The notes under the pieces are model-generated. The model did not search any database and had not been told where the DNA came from. It saw only the letters and a list, made by a program, of their open reading frames with translations. The position numbers were made by a program, and so were the translations under genes. Below are positions 35,964-49,516 of a DNA stretch of 64,000 nt, in pieces. How positions within the stretch are numbered: the stretch's first letter is position 1; every line of letters starts with the position of its first letter. This DNA comes from Allacma fusca (taxonomy: Eukaryota; Arthropoda; Collembola; Symphypleona; Sminthuridae), in NCBI GenBank assembly GCA_947179485.1, contig OX359248.1:25863378-25927377 (forward strand), written 5' to 3'.

Positions 35964-38174
35964 ACTGATGACAAATTTATTGGTTATATTGGAGATAATG
36001 ATCCCTTTTAGGATGGATAGGAAGCTAAAAACTGAAATTAATACAGGAAAAGTTTCACTCGTCGTCTCAACTTTCAGTAGTGCAAGTGCGAGTGGCTTCC
36101 GATCAAGAATGTTAAGTCCGCACGAGAACAAAATTGCTGAAAACTGAAAGGTCTTCTCTCACAAACAAGAATCAGCATGAGAAAAGTAATTTGACTTGAT
36201 TCCTTTGCAAAAGGTAACAAATGAATAAATTGAAGATCTGATCTCGTGATTTTTATACTAATTTTCTGCCAAGAGTGATGGGGATCAAAACGCATTGGAA
36301 AAATAATGTACATACATATTTGAATGGATGCTGTAATAGCCAATTATCTCGTCAAACATCTCTTTCCAGTTGGATTTCCTGTTTCTCCTTTGACTTAGTT
36401 GTGCATCGTAGTAGTAATCTTTGTCGAACTTATTAACCTCTTATATGGTAGTGCAAGGCAGTGGATAGTTTTTTCAATAGTTACAGTTGCCGTGCCCAAT
36501 ACCAGCTGGGTATCTTTTAAAGAGAACAAACTAACTGTTATGTTTGCAGGGATGCTGTTAAGCGAGGTAGTACGTATAATGAGATTAAGGTGAGATTCAC
36601 ATACAGATACGTACAGGCATACAAAGTCTTGATTCACACTCAGGAATAATTATATGTGTGTCTTGTCATTGGATGCATATGTACACACACAATACTGTAC
36701 ACTCTCAAGCCTAACTTGTACAAACTGAGAGACAGAACTAGTTTTCACTTTCATGTTATAAGGTCAGTGGTGTGGCAAGTCTGAGAAGTCATTTATTTGA
36801 ATATTGTCCTGTCAGTTTCGTTCCTGAAAAATCATATGTATTTACAATAAGTGGATAGCAAAACAAGAGCTGATTCGCATGCTACTTTTCAAGAGTTTAT
36901 ACTCGCTCACAAACACAGGAACTATACTGATGGTGAACTATTTATTTTCCGTAAAAATGTGTAACGTGGAAGTAAACAAAGGATATTGTTGAGATGGACA
37001 TGTTGGTGCATCCTTTGCATGAATGTACCGTAGCCCGTAACCATAATTAAATAAGCATGCGAGTAAGTCTTCTTTGGCCCATACATACAGATATACATAA
37101 ATACAAAAAGGTGTCAAGCCTTCTTGCTGACACAGGATGATCCCTCAGTCTTGTTTCATACCTGCTAGAGTGTCCCTTTAGATTTATTTTATTGTCACGT
37201 TCGACAACTATCTGAAAGTATGTACATAGTTGATGACTTATGAGCGCCAGAAGAAGCACTTAATCATAGGGAAATCTGAGAAATTGAATGTGAAAAAAAA
37301 CTTGTGGTTCGGTTTGAATTCTTGTATGTCAAGCAACTTTTTTCTGTAGTTTAGTCAGAAAAACTTTCGTTTTAATTCTAATTGTTGAATAATTACCACT
37401 TTCAATATTACCCAAAGGTCTGCACCAAAAAAATTGGTTGCATTTTGCCGAGCGAGCAATTCCTTCGTTTACACACGCCACAGCAATTTCTAAGACTTTT
37501 CGTGGTAACTGAATTTCCTAACCTATGAATTCAAATGCATAAGAATATGTCTGTATCAATGATCTTTGGTAGATAAATTGAAAGTGAATAAATTATGTGT
37601 CTGACAGGAGTATACAGGAAGTGCATCGGCTTAGTATCACCGGGACGAAAACAACTTTCTATGAAAATAGACATGAGGCCGGAAGTTGATTTAATAATTG
37701 TTTTCAAACGAGAGTATCCCCTATGAAAGCATCTTTGAGCATAGGTAATCGATTACATCAAAATAACGGTACAATATGCAAATGATTTCCGTCTAAAAAG
37801 AGTATAAATAAACAGTGCTCTCTACACATGTTCAAAATAAAATCAGCAGCAGTACCGTTTGTGGAGTACAACAAGCTCCAAAATGTAAAATTGAAACCGA
37901 ATTACTTGGAAACTGAATTTGAAAAGTCAGGATTTTTATTTCCGTACAAAATTTGACAATATTATTCGTAATTATTGCTTAAAACATTAATAGTTTTATA
38001 AGGTGCGCGTGAGAACATTCTGAGCTTTAACAACATTAGTCAACATTAACATATTGGTAAATAAATTATTGTCAACAAAACTGCGAAATATATCAAAAGA
38101 AGATGAACTTTCATAAATCCCCGGAACGAAGGTCAATAAATTAATACACAATAAACACAGCACTGTGAAAACAT
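35964..38174. other. Intergenic between the two crystallin-like genes
   Basis: AT-rich, with no supported ORF on either strand. It should hold the promoter of gene A and the 3' UTR of gene B. I looked for a third paralogue with the Ca signature and found none. Confidence 0.6.
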
Positions 38175-38903
38175 TCAAACATGTTCATAAATGTCCCCAC
38201 AAGGTTGCAATGAAGTAATTTGATCATCGAGACCTATTTCTTCCAGTTTATAATGACCTGCAGATCCAGGGTACATCTTCGTGCAACGTTTACAGTCTCG
38301 GTCCTTGCAGACCTTCACACAACGACCGTTTGTATTGAGAGATGATGCCTTATCATTCATTTGATTTGGAAGGTTGTAGCATCTAGGGCCTACATATTGC
38401 TCGTACTTCAATCCTATTAAAATACGCACACATTATTGTGTATAAGGTCTCTAAGTAATTATTATTTCAAGTAAAGCCAATGTTTAAAGTAAATGTCATG
38501 TCGATTTTTATTTTCTAAACATGAAGGAAAGGAAAATTTAAATCTTTAATAAAAGGGTGTGAAACAGTAATGAACATAATTGAACAATTTTTTAACGAAC
38601 TGTAAATCAATTAAAAAATAAAGTGTGACGGAAGATGCTTTTACCGTTATGGTTCTCATGCTGAAACAATGCAATGAGAGGTCTTCCAGGAAGGTGACGG
38701 GGAGGAGGGATTCGACTCACAAGCTTAAGAGGAGCTTTTTCCACCGGTCGATAAGGCCTCCGAGGTGGAGGTGGTGGTGGAGGGAACCTCCAGTTTCTCT
38801 TACTTGGAACCTTACACCAGGGCATTCCCAAAACTGACACAATCATCAATAGCAATTGGAATCCGAGGAGGTATACAAAAACACTTGAGATGTTCAGTTT
38901 CAT
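38175..38903 (-). CDS. Secreted single-domain beta/gamma-crystallin-like protein B, proline-rich N-terminus
   Basis: Two exons: 38903-38645 and 38413-38175; 165 residues. The signal peptide is MKLNISSVFVYLLGF onward. A Pro/Arg-rich segment with seven consecutive Pro follows, then the Greek-key part: PLIALFQHENHNGK, CYNLP, the calcium signature NDKASS, the Cys cluster CVKVCKDRDCKRC, MYPGSAGHY, and a second signature DDQITS. The first intron has the same position and phase as in gene A. Gene A's second intron is absent here, so one was gained or lost. The Pro-rich linker is missing from A. The likely role is an extracellular calcium-binding protein. The family call is inference from the paired signatures. 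Confidence 0.8.
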
Positions 38904-40536
38904 TTTGCACTCTACTTTAATTTTTAACCTGTCACACCAGTGAGGGCCAGATTGAGTGAACTCTGATAATTGGAAGTAAGCACTTACTTTGAGTGAAAAC
39001 TACTGTCTTGAGTCTTGACCGTGAACTTGAACCACTGAATTGTTCTGACTGTTTCCACCAACTGAGGAAGCTAGGAAGGTCGTGTGTATCATTTTATATG
39101 AAGCAACTTTTACTTTAAGCATAAAAAATCAAATGCACTACACCCTTTTTTTTCAACGAAATAGTTAGAAACAGTACGATTTAAGATGAATCTCACCATA
39201 TGCATACATTACGATTGGGGGGAAGCACAGTATGCGTGAGCGTATATGAACCATGGTCAGTCTCTATAGATCCCGTAGATATGAGAAATCTTTGTTGTCT
39301 TCAATTCAGATACATATGTTGTTGAATTGTTCGTGTTGTAGTTCAATCCCATAACTCGAGCTGATTGCGTGTAGTTGACTTTATTTTTCTCAGGTTTTCA
39401 TGCAGGAGACTAAGTTCCTTTGAAATACTATATCAATAGTGTTTATCATCATAACACACTGCCCTGGCGAAGTCTATGGGTTAATATTAATGTAGTGTTA
39501 AATATTACTCCCACGTGATGCGTAACTGTTGATACCCTTCACACTCCGATTACACATGTACTTTTCACACATTATGAACTTCATTTGTACGTATCTGTCC
39601 TATCACGGGCAATAACTCTTGGTATCTGGGGATTGTATCGGTGGCTGTCAAAAATGGTCGTATTAATTGATGCATGCCGTAACAAATGTGCAAAATGTTT
39701 AAATGCTTAATATTCCTGTGTATGTATGTCCACAGCCCGGAGCGAGTAAACTGTTACAAATAAAATGGAATCATTATTATTAGAGTGTAACAGGAATCAC
39801 CTTAATGCAAATTTACTACAGAAAGTGTAACATCAACCACCTGCATGCCTTCAAAAATATGCAAATAGTCGGAATTTTATGGGCAAATTAAAAGTAACAG
39901 ATATTATTCATGCTATAAACTAACTCTACACAATGTCTTTCAAATTTTTGAGGTTTCTTCTCCCTTTTCATTTGAACTGAAACGTGGGTGTTAAAAATGT
40001 AACTTATAAATTGCATATTCGACATACATAGATATGTGTAGATAATAGTATTTGTATAATTACTACAGTACTGGCAAAAAAAAGTAAAAATACCTGTTCT
40101 TTATGCAACTATTTCAAGTACAAAAATGAAGGCATGAAGAATTACTACTACAATATCCATTGATACATTTACATACTGCATTATTGTAGTTATATACTTG
40201 TAGACAACATTGAGGTCTACAGTACAGGAGCAGAATCAGTTTTACCCATAAAAAGTCATTATGACAAAAACAATTCAAACATTAAATTTGGATAATGGAC
40301 GCTCAACTTCCGGAATTCTTCCGACTGTGCAGCTATCTTTGACTTATTCCTGTAAATACACAAAGAAAATATCTGCAGATCTGAACAATTTTGTTATGAC
40401 TTTACATGATTCAATTAATTATTTTAAAACCACCCAAAAATGAATGTCCTTTGAACATTTTCATTCCCCAGAAGCAAACCAGGGAAGGATAAATGACAAT
40501 AAGAAAAGAGCTGTGCATATGGCCAGAAGCCAAAAC
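38904..40536. other. Intergenic
   Basis: Promoter side of crystallin-like gene B and 3' side of the MATH/BTB gene. No supported gene; AT-rich. Confidence 0.55.
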
Positions 40537-42072
40537 TTACGCTTTCATGACAGCAAAAGCTTTACGAGTCAACTTAGAAGACTTGACCTCATTGCCCAGA
40601 GTATACATTTGAATGGCATTTTCCATGCGGACTTGTTGAGTTAAGACAGATTCACAGAGAGCCTTCAAATTTGGCAGCTCGTATTTATCTGCTGTTACAA
40701 TAAGTCTGTCAGCGATTTCTTCAATTGCCTCTACTTTGCCCGTATAAGTATAACGAATGAGTTCCTCCACCACATCCGCTCCAATCTCATCCCCCAGGTC
40801 GAGCAAACTCTCGTTCTTGTCGAATGTTAAGTTGAAAATCATACTAGCTAAAACTGGGCTGCTATCTAGAGAAATACAGGATTCGACACGAGAAATTAAA
40901 TTAGCATGTAGGAAAATAAATAAAATATTACGGAACGCATGGCACACATAATTTATTATTCGAATAAAAGCTATTTACTTGCAAGGATAACTTTATGAGC
41001 CGGAAATTCATCATCTCCGGTTTTGATGATGAGATCCGTGTATTTATCTTCCTTCATTGCAACCACCATATGACTTAAAAATGGCGGATTAAAAAACCGT
41101 TTGTTTCTTATTGGAGGGGATGCAATTTCGTTTGAATCCTCAGATATGTTACTACCTTCCACAGGACTGCTTGGTGGCTGACAACTTATATTTGTGGATT
41201 CAGGCTCCTTGGGGATGTAACCAGTGATAAAAAATTGTAAGTCAATATCAAGGTTCCCAAACGGAGTGTCAGACTCTAAAATGGGTCTCATCTGAGTTGC
41301 AAAATCCGCCCATTTAAATTTATGAATGAAGTCGAACACATAAGCATAAGAAACACCGGGACGATAGTCTTGTCGCTGTCCCGTCAATTCTCCCGTTGAA
41401 GACATTTGCACTGGCAATTCCACTGAAGAGTCCTCAATGAAAGCAGTCACGCTCATGTCAAAGGTAAATTTCTTCGGGTCTGCCGTTGCAGCCTCGTACT
41501 TGTACGTTGCAGTTAAAATCAGAGGTTGGGGTTGATTCTTGTCCTTGGCTAATTTGAATGTCCTGTTTAATTATAAGCGAGTTAATAATATAAATTTTAA
41601 TTAACCTATTTTTGGTAAAGTGTAGAAATTATGATTGGGAAGTTGATTCAAAATTTTAATTTATAAAATCAAGTAGTATAGTATAACAGCAGGTTACCAT
41701 TTCCCGTCAAATTTAGTATTTCTGAACTTGACATTGTCGCTTTGAACCTCAAAAGGAATATTGAACTTGTTCAGGTATTTTATGTACTCCACCAGCCCAT
41801 TAATTCGCCAATTATGCCTCATGAGGACTTTCTCGTAAGCCACCTTAATACAAATGGTTAAGAAGTAGTAGTTTTTCAAGCATTACAATTAAGAATCAAA
41901 AGCGTCAACTCCACAAATATTTACAATATGAGATCTTCCGGAAAAGTATCATTGATACCTTCGACTTGCTGCACACAATGTCCACAGTAGTAGCATCATC
42001 GTTGTCGTCCAAAATCTCGGAGGGAGACCCCACCACAACAAATATAGCAACAACTAAAAGCACTTTAATCAT
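40537..42072 (-). CDS. MATH-like/BTB protein with an apparent signal peptide
   Basis: Four exons: 42072-41959, 41843-41698, 41562-40979, 40865-40537; 390 residues. Exon 1 encodes MIKVLLVVAIFVVVGSPS, a hydrophobic leader, and an acidic stretch. Exons 2-3 hold a MATH-like beta region (RHNWRINGLVEYI, FDGKWTFKLAKDKN). A BTB/POZ domain follows (DKYTDLIIKTGDDEFPAHKVILA, SSPVLASMI, VVEELIRYTYTGKV, ADKYELPNLKALCE) with a short C-terminal helix. BTB proteins of the SPOP type are adaptors for CUL3 ligases in cytosol or nucleus, so a leader is unexpected. Either exon 1 is a mis-joined exon or the protein enters the secretory path. The final codons GCG TAA GT also form a donor-like GTAAGT, so a further exon cannot be excluded. 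Confidence 0.82.
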
Positions 42073-45032
42073 GTTGGGGTGTTGTTTAAAATGTGACTGC
42101 AGAACTAAAGTATTAGCAAGCGATTGACTGGGACTGTTATGTCACTCAACTAAACCATTACAAATTGCAAACGGATGCACTTCCCGACTTATCAATGGAA
42201 TCGAAAACCCTAATGATGAAAAAATGTATGAATTCTGCCCGACGTATTTGCAATGAATGAAATATTATTTAATAAAACTTGAGTAATAATGATTTTGACT
42301 CAGTGGGAAGACCTGGACTGTTAAATATCCAAAAATAAAAAATAGATCATATGTGGCAGAGGAGTCATGAGAAACACTTTGGATTACATCTGCTCTCACT
42401 AAAAGTCTTAAAGAAATCTTGCCCTTTTTCTCATGACTACACTACATGTAGATACACATGTGGTATTTTTGATAGGTACAAAAACTTCGATGGAGAAGAC
42501 GGTTGATATCGACAAATGACATATTGAACTCTGAAACCAGACTCTGAGAGTCAGAAATTTTTATCTTGTACACATGCTACTTACAAGTTCTTCCATATCT
42601 ACATATATATACAGATAGTTTCAAAAACAGTATTTAGTACATACTAACAAGTACTGTAGTAATTGGTTATGGTAAAGCAAATAGGAAACTCTTTGAAGAG
42701 GATAAATATATGTATCTTCAAGTGTTTGTTGCTGCTTTATTTTAAGGAGCTTTACTTCCAATTTTTGATAATAAACTGTGCCCTGGCATAACCGCACATA
42801 TGTATACTTACATTTTGCAATTTTTTTTCAATGTCATTCAGTTTGCATGATGTCCTGTTCAGTAGTAAAATGTATATTTTTAGCATGAAAATCTATCCAT
42901 AGTATCCTTCACTACTCGTGTTTTATTTATTTTTAAGCGTGATCACATATTTCACTTGACCGCACCTTGTATTTTGATTGTATACATGCCATACTACTCT
43001 GTTTGATCTGTGATAAATGTTTGCTACAAACATACGTATATGCTACTTGCATTGTACATAGTTGATATAATGGGTCTGGAATTCCCTAAGACGATAGTGC
43101 TTCCTTCAGTTACGTCAATTCAGTATGCAATAAAATTATAAGGTTCAAATGCGATTGTAATACAATCATTTTGTAAAGTTGAAAACAGGAGGAAAGATGA
43201 TATACAACTTTAAGTGCATCCTTACACAATTTTAAGGTAGAAAGAAGACGTAGGTAGCATTTTAACGTTGAAAAAAAAATAGTCAGATACAATTATGTGT
43301 CTTCTGATACCAAAGAAGCTTGAATTAGTGCACTTTGTTGACTAAGTCTACAAATTACTTAAAAACTGAAAATATCCGTCCCAAACCCATTTTGATTAGG
43401 AGAGTATACTGCAACAGAATGTTTATCATTTATTAGATGTTTACTTTCTTCAAATGTCACAATGAGGCTGTTTTCGAACCTGGAATGAAAGCTTCCTGCC
43501 TGATACCAATAATAAAATCATAGTCAACAAATAACCGAAATCGTTTACTACTCCGACGTCCAAAATGTGGGAATTTCGGTCGAAATTTTCATAATTTTAA
43601 AAATCCCATTTTTCTGACCAGGATTTCAAAATTATAATTTTTTGTTATTGAGCAATAAATTTAAAATGGCTGTCAACCATCGAGTTGTCACATCTCAAAC
43701 AAAAGTTGTTGTAGTTTTTCGAACATTGGATCACAAAGTAGATGTTTTCTAATTTAATTACATGCTGAATCCTGGTCAACATAAAGTTTACAATTTTTCA
43801 GTAGTTTTAAAACTTCGGTAAAGGACATGTCTGAGGTGGAGGTCTCAGACGATCTATTCCAGGAGAGAAATTTTTAAATTTGATATAAGACGTTGTTATC
43901 AAAATCAGTTTTTCAAAATTTGCAAACACTTCCAATATGACAAGGTCAGGACGACGCATCTGCACTTGGTTTGATGTTCAGTACTTATGAGTTACACTGC
44001 GTAAATTTATACAATATCAAAGTATTTATTAGTGTGGCAATAAAGGCAAGGAATCATCACGTTCAATAATTTTTAGAATGTTGGCATCCGCAATCCACAT
44101 ATTTATTCACGCAAATGCAATGTATCGTGCAGAAATGAAATCAGCCACGTAAACCAGGATCCAAGTTGAACGGATGAAGTTAATATGTTAAATACTAAAA
44201 TAATATTTACGCTAAATAATTTAAATCATGTTAAAGCTAATATATGTACATATGTGATATGTCTTTAAACTTAATCGAGTCAGTGTCTGTAGAGTAATTA
44301 ATTCTTAAACATAATAATTTTAATTACTAGAATCAGCTTCTTTGAAATGGATGTAAACGCAGATAGTCTGCTCCCCCTTTGCAAAATTCATTCAAAATTA
44401 GTTTGAGTTTCTCAAATTTCAGGATACTCTCAGAAGTGTTTGTCGTTTTCAAGCAGCAACATCCACATCCGTTCTGATTTTATGTGAAGTAAGCGATGGG
44501 ATATGTCAATCGATACTGGATTGACCCTCTGGTGAATTCCTGCCAAACCATTTTTATGAGGAGCAATAAAAAACGCAAAATGCGACAACCTTCAATACTT
44601 TCGACGTCAGTAACGCTCTCTGTACCTATAACCCATGAGAAGAGTAGTTCGTGTTTACACGTTTACATCAAAGAATGCTACAGCTGCGCCTCCATAGCTT
44701 TTTAGACACGTCTAAAAAACGTTTCCACACTCACATACCTGGAATGTATAGGTCAAATTCTACAATAAGGAAGAAGCGTCAGTAAAACGAAACCGTTTCA
44801 ATAACGAGATAAATATCTTTTCTAAATACCTCGTGAATTTTTAAATGACCTGAAAGTGTCACCCCTATAAATTGCAGGCAAATTTCAGAAAATGCTTTAG
44901 TTTTCAGGCGTACCTGGGACAGTAAACATCATTGTATTCATCACAACCATCATTTAACACTTTCGAGAAGTCCTGGTGTTCTAGTTGTAGAAATAGAGTT
45001 ACATCAGTGAGAATTTAAGAGGGGACTGTATA
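42073..45032. other. Intergenic, about 3 kb
   Basis: No gene supported. AT-rich throughout, with several TGTATATATGTA-like stretches. The right end is upstream of the plus-strand gene at 45033. Confidence 0.6.
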
Positions 45033-46653
45033 ATGGCTTCTCAAGTCAATACCGAATCTTCTAATGCTCCTGAGAAGTTTTCGTACCAGCTAGTGTCAAC
45101 AAAAATTTCGGGTTTCAACCAGAATGGTCGTAATGTAAGAAGGAACAGAGGGAACGATGGTGAGTACTTTTCAAAATTTATAATATTTTAACAACTATTT
45201 TAAGAATTTCACTTGTACATGGTATAAAACGCTGATTTAAATTGCTCTTCTATCCTGAATACTAATTCAAAGGTAGCCTACTCCGTTTTAGCTATTTTCT
45301 AAATAAGTGGTAGTTTATAAAAGGTTTCTTTAATTTTTAGTAAAATTGCCGGATTTGGTGAAACCAAGGTCGCCTCCGAGGTCTGAAGATCGCGGTATCT
45401 ATACTGACAAGGACAGGGGTCTGGTGGAAGCGTCAGTTTCTATCAAATCGGCGAAGAGCATTTTCGTAGTAAGACAGTTCGGGGCTGAGTCCAATATTTC
45501 CCTTTATAGAATGATTCTGAAGGAGGAATGTAAGAAACAAAATTTCTGCTTAGTAATTTTTAATTTTCTTCGAATCCAAAAATAATTATCGCAAAAATTG
45601 TGCATACTTGCTGTCTCTACGTTAATATTGTAGTCCCTTTAGATCTTAGTGTTAGAAGATCACTCGACGCCTCTAGTCCTGTTCGAACCCAAGAAAATGT
45701 CACGCCAGCTCCGTCGAAATCTAAAGGATCTGTTACTACTGCTGCCGCTGTCATAAATTCAGAGCAAGAATTTGCCAAATACGAAAATGGAAGTAGCTCT
45801 GCTCATGACAGTAGTGGCTCGACAGCAACGAGTAAATAAATTAATGTTTTTTAAAAATATTACTGCTATTATTACATTAACTCCATACACGTTATTTGGA
45901 ACTTGCATTGTAATTTATTCTGCCAATAGCTGTTACGATGCAAACGGTCCTTGTAAATCCCGGCATTGTAGAATCCTCTGATGGTGCTGAAGTGAAGTTA
46001 CTACCAGCCTTCAATTCTCCCGTGCCCCAAACTGGTGCTTCATCAGAACGATATATACTGAAAAGTAATGCTTTGGACCTAGCTAAGTCTCCAGACGTCG
46101 TGGTATGTGATGTTTTTGCGATACATGATGTGGTGCTTAGAAAAATGTATAATTTAAATTTTTCCAGCATTTTTATGTATTCATTGCATTTATGCAGACA
46201 GATGTAAGAGCTGCCCTAGCTGGATCCACCGGTGACCAACATCATAGTTGTAATCCCAATATCGAAGTGAATGTAAATCCCAGCGATACTCCGGAAGTTA
46301 GGATGGAAATTGAAACATCTGATTGGCAACATCCAGGGAAAGGAAGACTTGAGAAATGTGCAATCCCCGAAGTACACGTAGGCATCATTCCGGCCAAAAC
46401 AGTTAAAACAGAATCTACAGTATATAATTCACGTGAGCGAAGTAAGAGAACGATAAGAGTTCCCGCTCGGTTAAGTGGAATATACGTCCACGCACAAGGC
46501 GTTTTAAGAAAGGTCAAGTCTCCTGTGAATAGTGATCCAAAGATGCCAGTATTGAAATCGGCCTTATCGAGCCCCAGAAAGAAAATTCCAATCAAGTCCA
46601 AGGGTGGTCCTGGCCTTCGAAACGGGAAGAACATGCAGAAAAGCCTTTTGTAG
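45033..46653 (+). CDS. Unrecognised Ser/Lys-rich basic protein
   Basis: Five exons: 45033-45159, 45341-45529, 45634-45831, 45930-46102, 46198-46653; 380 residues, all GT-AG and in phase. I do not recognise a domain. The N-terminal part (MASQVNTESSNAPEKF, VKPRSPPRSEDRG) is polar. The middle is Ser/Thr/Ala-rich and looks disordered. The last exon has a segment KRTIRVPARLSGIYVHAQG that may be the only structured or binding motif, and a basic tail (SSPRKKIPIKSKGG). A nuclear or chromatin role is possible from composition but not shown. For exon 3 an alternative acceptor 10-12 bases on would keep frame. Confidence 0.7.
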
Positions 46654-47760
46654 CAAAACAACAGCATGAGATGATAATTTTGCAATTACGAGAGAGCTGT
46701 GAAGATTCTATGCTGATCAGCGGGTGTTGTTTAATCAAATTTTTTGTTATTTCTAGGTTAGCACATAAGTATTTTTACCCGGATGTATATTACTGTTTCT
46801 TTTTTGTGGTTGGGTTCTTACACTGCTGTGGTATACATATCACGTTCATAATTTCGAGGAGTATTAATAATTTTTTTTGAAGGTACCTATCGTGATGCCT
46901 GTTACTATCTATTTATGTCTTTGTAGATTAGAATGTTTAAAAAATGTTAGAATATGTTACTACTGTTTTTCATTAAATATTATCTCACTTTAAAGTTAAT
47001 TGTGTGCTTGGATAATCGTTCTTGTCTCGTATTTCTAGTAATGCAGCAAAATGTATTCATAGTTTGGACTACATTTCTCATGAAATATTTTATAAATATG
47101 TTCATTTAAGGCATCGTACAGTAATACCCATAGATAGAACAATCAGGTCGAGCTAATCTGGAGTGCCCATAGCTACATATTACTGCTGGATTTTAAAAAT
47201 TATCTTAAATTATGCTTGGTTCGGATTTTAAACGAAAAGAATTTACTCTTGCAATTCCAAGTTTTTGTCACTATCCTGAGTACAGATCCGATCAGGCTTC
47301 AAAAATCTAGGATTCGATTGTAAATCATAAATGGTTATCATACGCAGGCATTCTCTTCGTAGAATAATACAAAATAAATATTGGTACTTCCAGTTCCAAC
47401 TTTCTAATAGCTTTCTCAGGTCTAAATTGATTGCGGTTATTGCAGATGCAGTTATATGAGTGCAGTGCATATGCAGAAATTAGATACGAATTGTGAATGA
47501 AAAATCAAATGAAAAAGTTTCTGAGAATAACTAATAACTAGAGCTTAACTCATTGTCAGTAAAAACATATTAGTTGACTCAACTCAATTGTGTGACTAGT
47601 GAATAATCTTTGTCTCTAAGAATCAGTTCTCGAATAATTTTTGAACTGAGTTTAAAATCGCAGTCAGTTATATACTCATACTCATAACCAGTAGTTCAAT
47701 CCAAACAATCCTTTATATTTTTGTACATATTGAACTAAAAACTTTAAAGTGCAACGCAAA
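46654..47760. other. Intergenic
   Basis: Spacer between two plus-strand genes, AT-rich, no ORF with support. It should contain the 3' UTR of the upstream gene and the promoter of the F-box gene. Confidence 0.6.
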
Positions 47761-49516
47761 ATGGCCACAATAGCAGCAACGCCATCATCATCTATTTTAG
47801 AAGGAGTTCCAATGGAGGTTTGCAAAAGATGTTGCGATTTTGTACACCTGATAGCCAATACGCAATGCGCATGGTGCCCTTGAGCTATCATAAAATTTAT
47901 AATGGCATTTTTATTCTTTGCAGGTGCTTTGTTCAATTTTTGAGAGAATGGATATTTCTACAGTAATTTTGTCCCGGTTGGTTTGTTCTTCTTGGAAGCG
48001 ATTAATTGACCCGTTTTTTGTGAAAGCCAGTTTGAAGCTAACGGATGAGACCTACGACTTCGTGCGGAACTGCAACTTAGAAACAAATACGATGAAAGTG
48101 AAAAATTTTTCTATTGACTGCTCCATGGAGCCCCGGACCATATCAAGGAATAAACTAGCCAAGAGTGCAAAACATATAATTTTTGCACCCTCATCCTCCT
48201 CTGCATCACATGGCCGGAAATCCATACAAGAAAACATGACAACTATCCTTACCCTGAATCCGGCTATTGAATCTCTAGTATTTGAAGAAAACTCCCTCAA
48301 AAATATTAAGAGCCTAAGTTTGCGGGGCATTCCTTTCACGCGTTTAACATGCTTATCCGTATGAATTTCACCTCTAGTTTATGTATACTTATGTTGTAAG
48401 TAGTAATGTAGATATAAGAATATTAATCAGTCAGCTAAAGAATTGTTTTCAAAAATCTTGGGGCAGGTTGATTTTAGCTATGCAACAGACAGCCGAGTTT
48501 TCTTGGACTTTGTCGACTTAAGATTACCAGTACTAAAATCAGTTCAGCTTTCGGAATACTGGAGTGAATACGGTCCTGAAAATGGTTCCGGCTATTTTGG
48601 AATGTATCGCTTCCTGGCCAATCACAAAAGGACATTAAAATTTGTAACTCTTGTTCATCCCATGAGGAACACGGATATTCGAGCAGCCAGCAATAGTCCT
48701 TTGACAACAAGGAAATTTGAGGCCTTAAAGAAAGACCTGTCTGAAATCAAACTTACTAGCCTGTACCTTTATTTTGTCAGTATTGAGGGAACTGGGACTT
48801 TTACACTGGGTAATGTCACCTACGCTTTAAATAAATACATATAGGTTTGTGAATTTGAATTGTTTCCTATTCGTAATCTGTTTATAAATTTAAATCCTTG
48901 TGGTTATATACATTCAGGCGGACACCTACTACAGAGTCAGAGGTCATTAACAAAGCTTCAAGTTGCGATCGGTGGGAATTACTTTTATGCTCTTGCTCAA
49001 GTTAAGGAAGCTATTCTAGCAAATGCAAGTACATTGGAGTACGTTAGTATCCTTTCCCATGAACAGTGGGGAGTGTACGTGAACCTATCCAACACTTTAA
49101 GTGCTCTTCCTGTATGCTGTAAATTGGAATCTTTTGAAGTGGACCATTTCTTCATACCATCCTTGCCGTCATTTCCTCCCTCAGTGAAGACACTTACTAT
49201 CAGCGGGTATTTGCTGTCCGATCAAATCCTACCTCAAATTGATGAAAACTTGGTAAATCTTGAGCAACTGTGCTACACTGATCTGTCCTCGTATCCCTAT
49301 ATACACTTCGAAGATATAGGCCACTTCAACAGGATTTTGGGTCTACCTAGGCTGAAGCGGATCCGTGTTTGCAAACAGCATTTAACATCAGAATTTGAGC
49401 ATTTCCTTGATGAGCATGAAGGAATCTCATGGAGTGAAGTGGCTGCTGAAGTAACTTTCCGTGATAATTTTTTACCCTTTTATGAAATCACAACCAACAA
49501 TAATAACAACACGTAG
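47761..49516 (+). CDS. F-box protein with probable leucine-rich-repeat-like C-terminus
   Basis: Four exons: 47761-47817, 47924-48358, 48467-48809, 48918-49516; 477 residues. The F-box starts in exon 1 and crosses the first intron: LEGVPMEVLCSIFERMDIS, then LSRLVCSSWKRLIDPFF. Such proteins bind SKP1 and bring substrates to SCF ligases built on CUL1. The remaining residues contain spaced leucine segments (NLEQLCYTDLSS, LPRLKRIRVCKQHL) typical of irregular LRR regions. The substrate is unknown. A short Asn/Thr run closes the protein (NNNNT). A polyadenylation-type AATAAA lies at 49741-49746. Confidence 0.9.
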
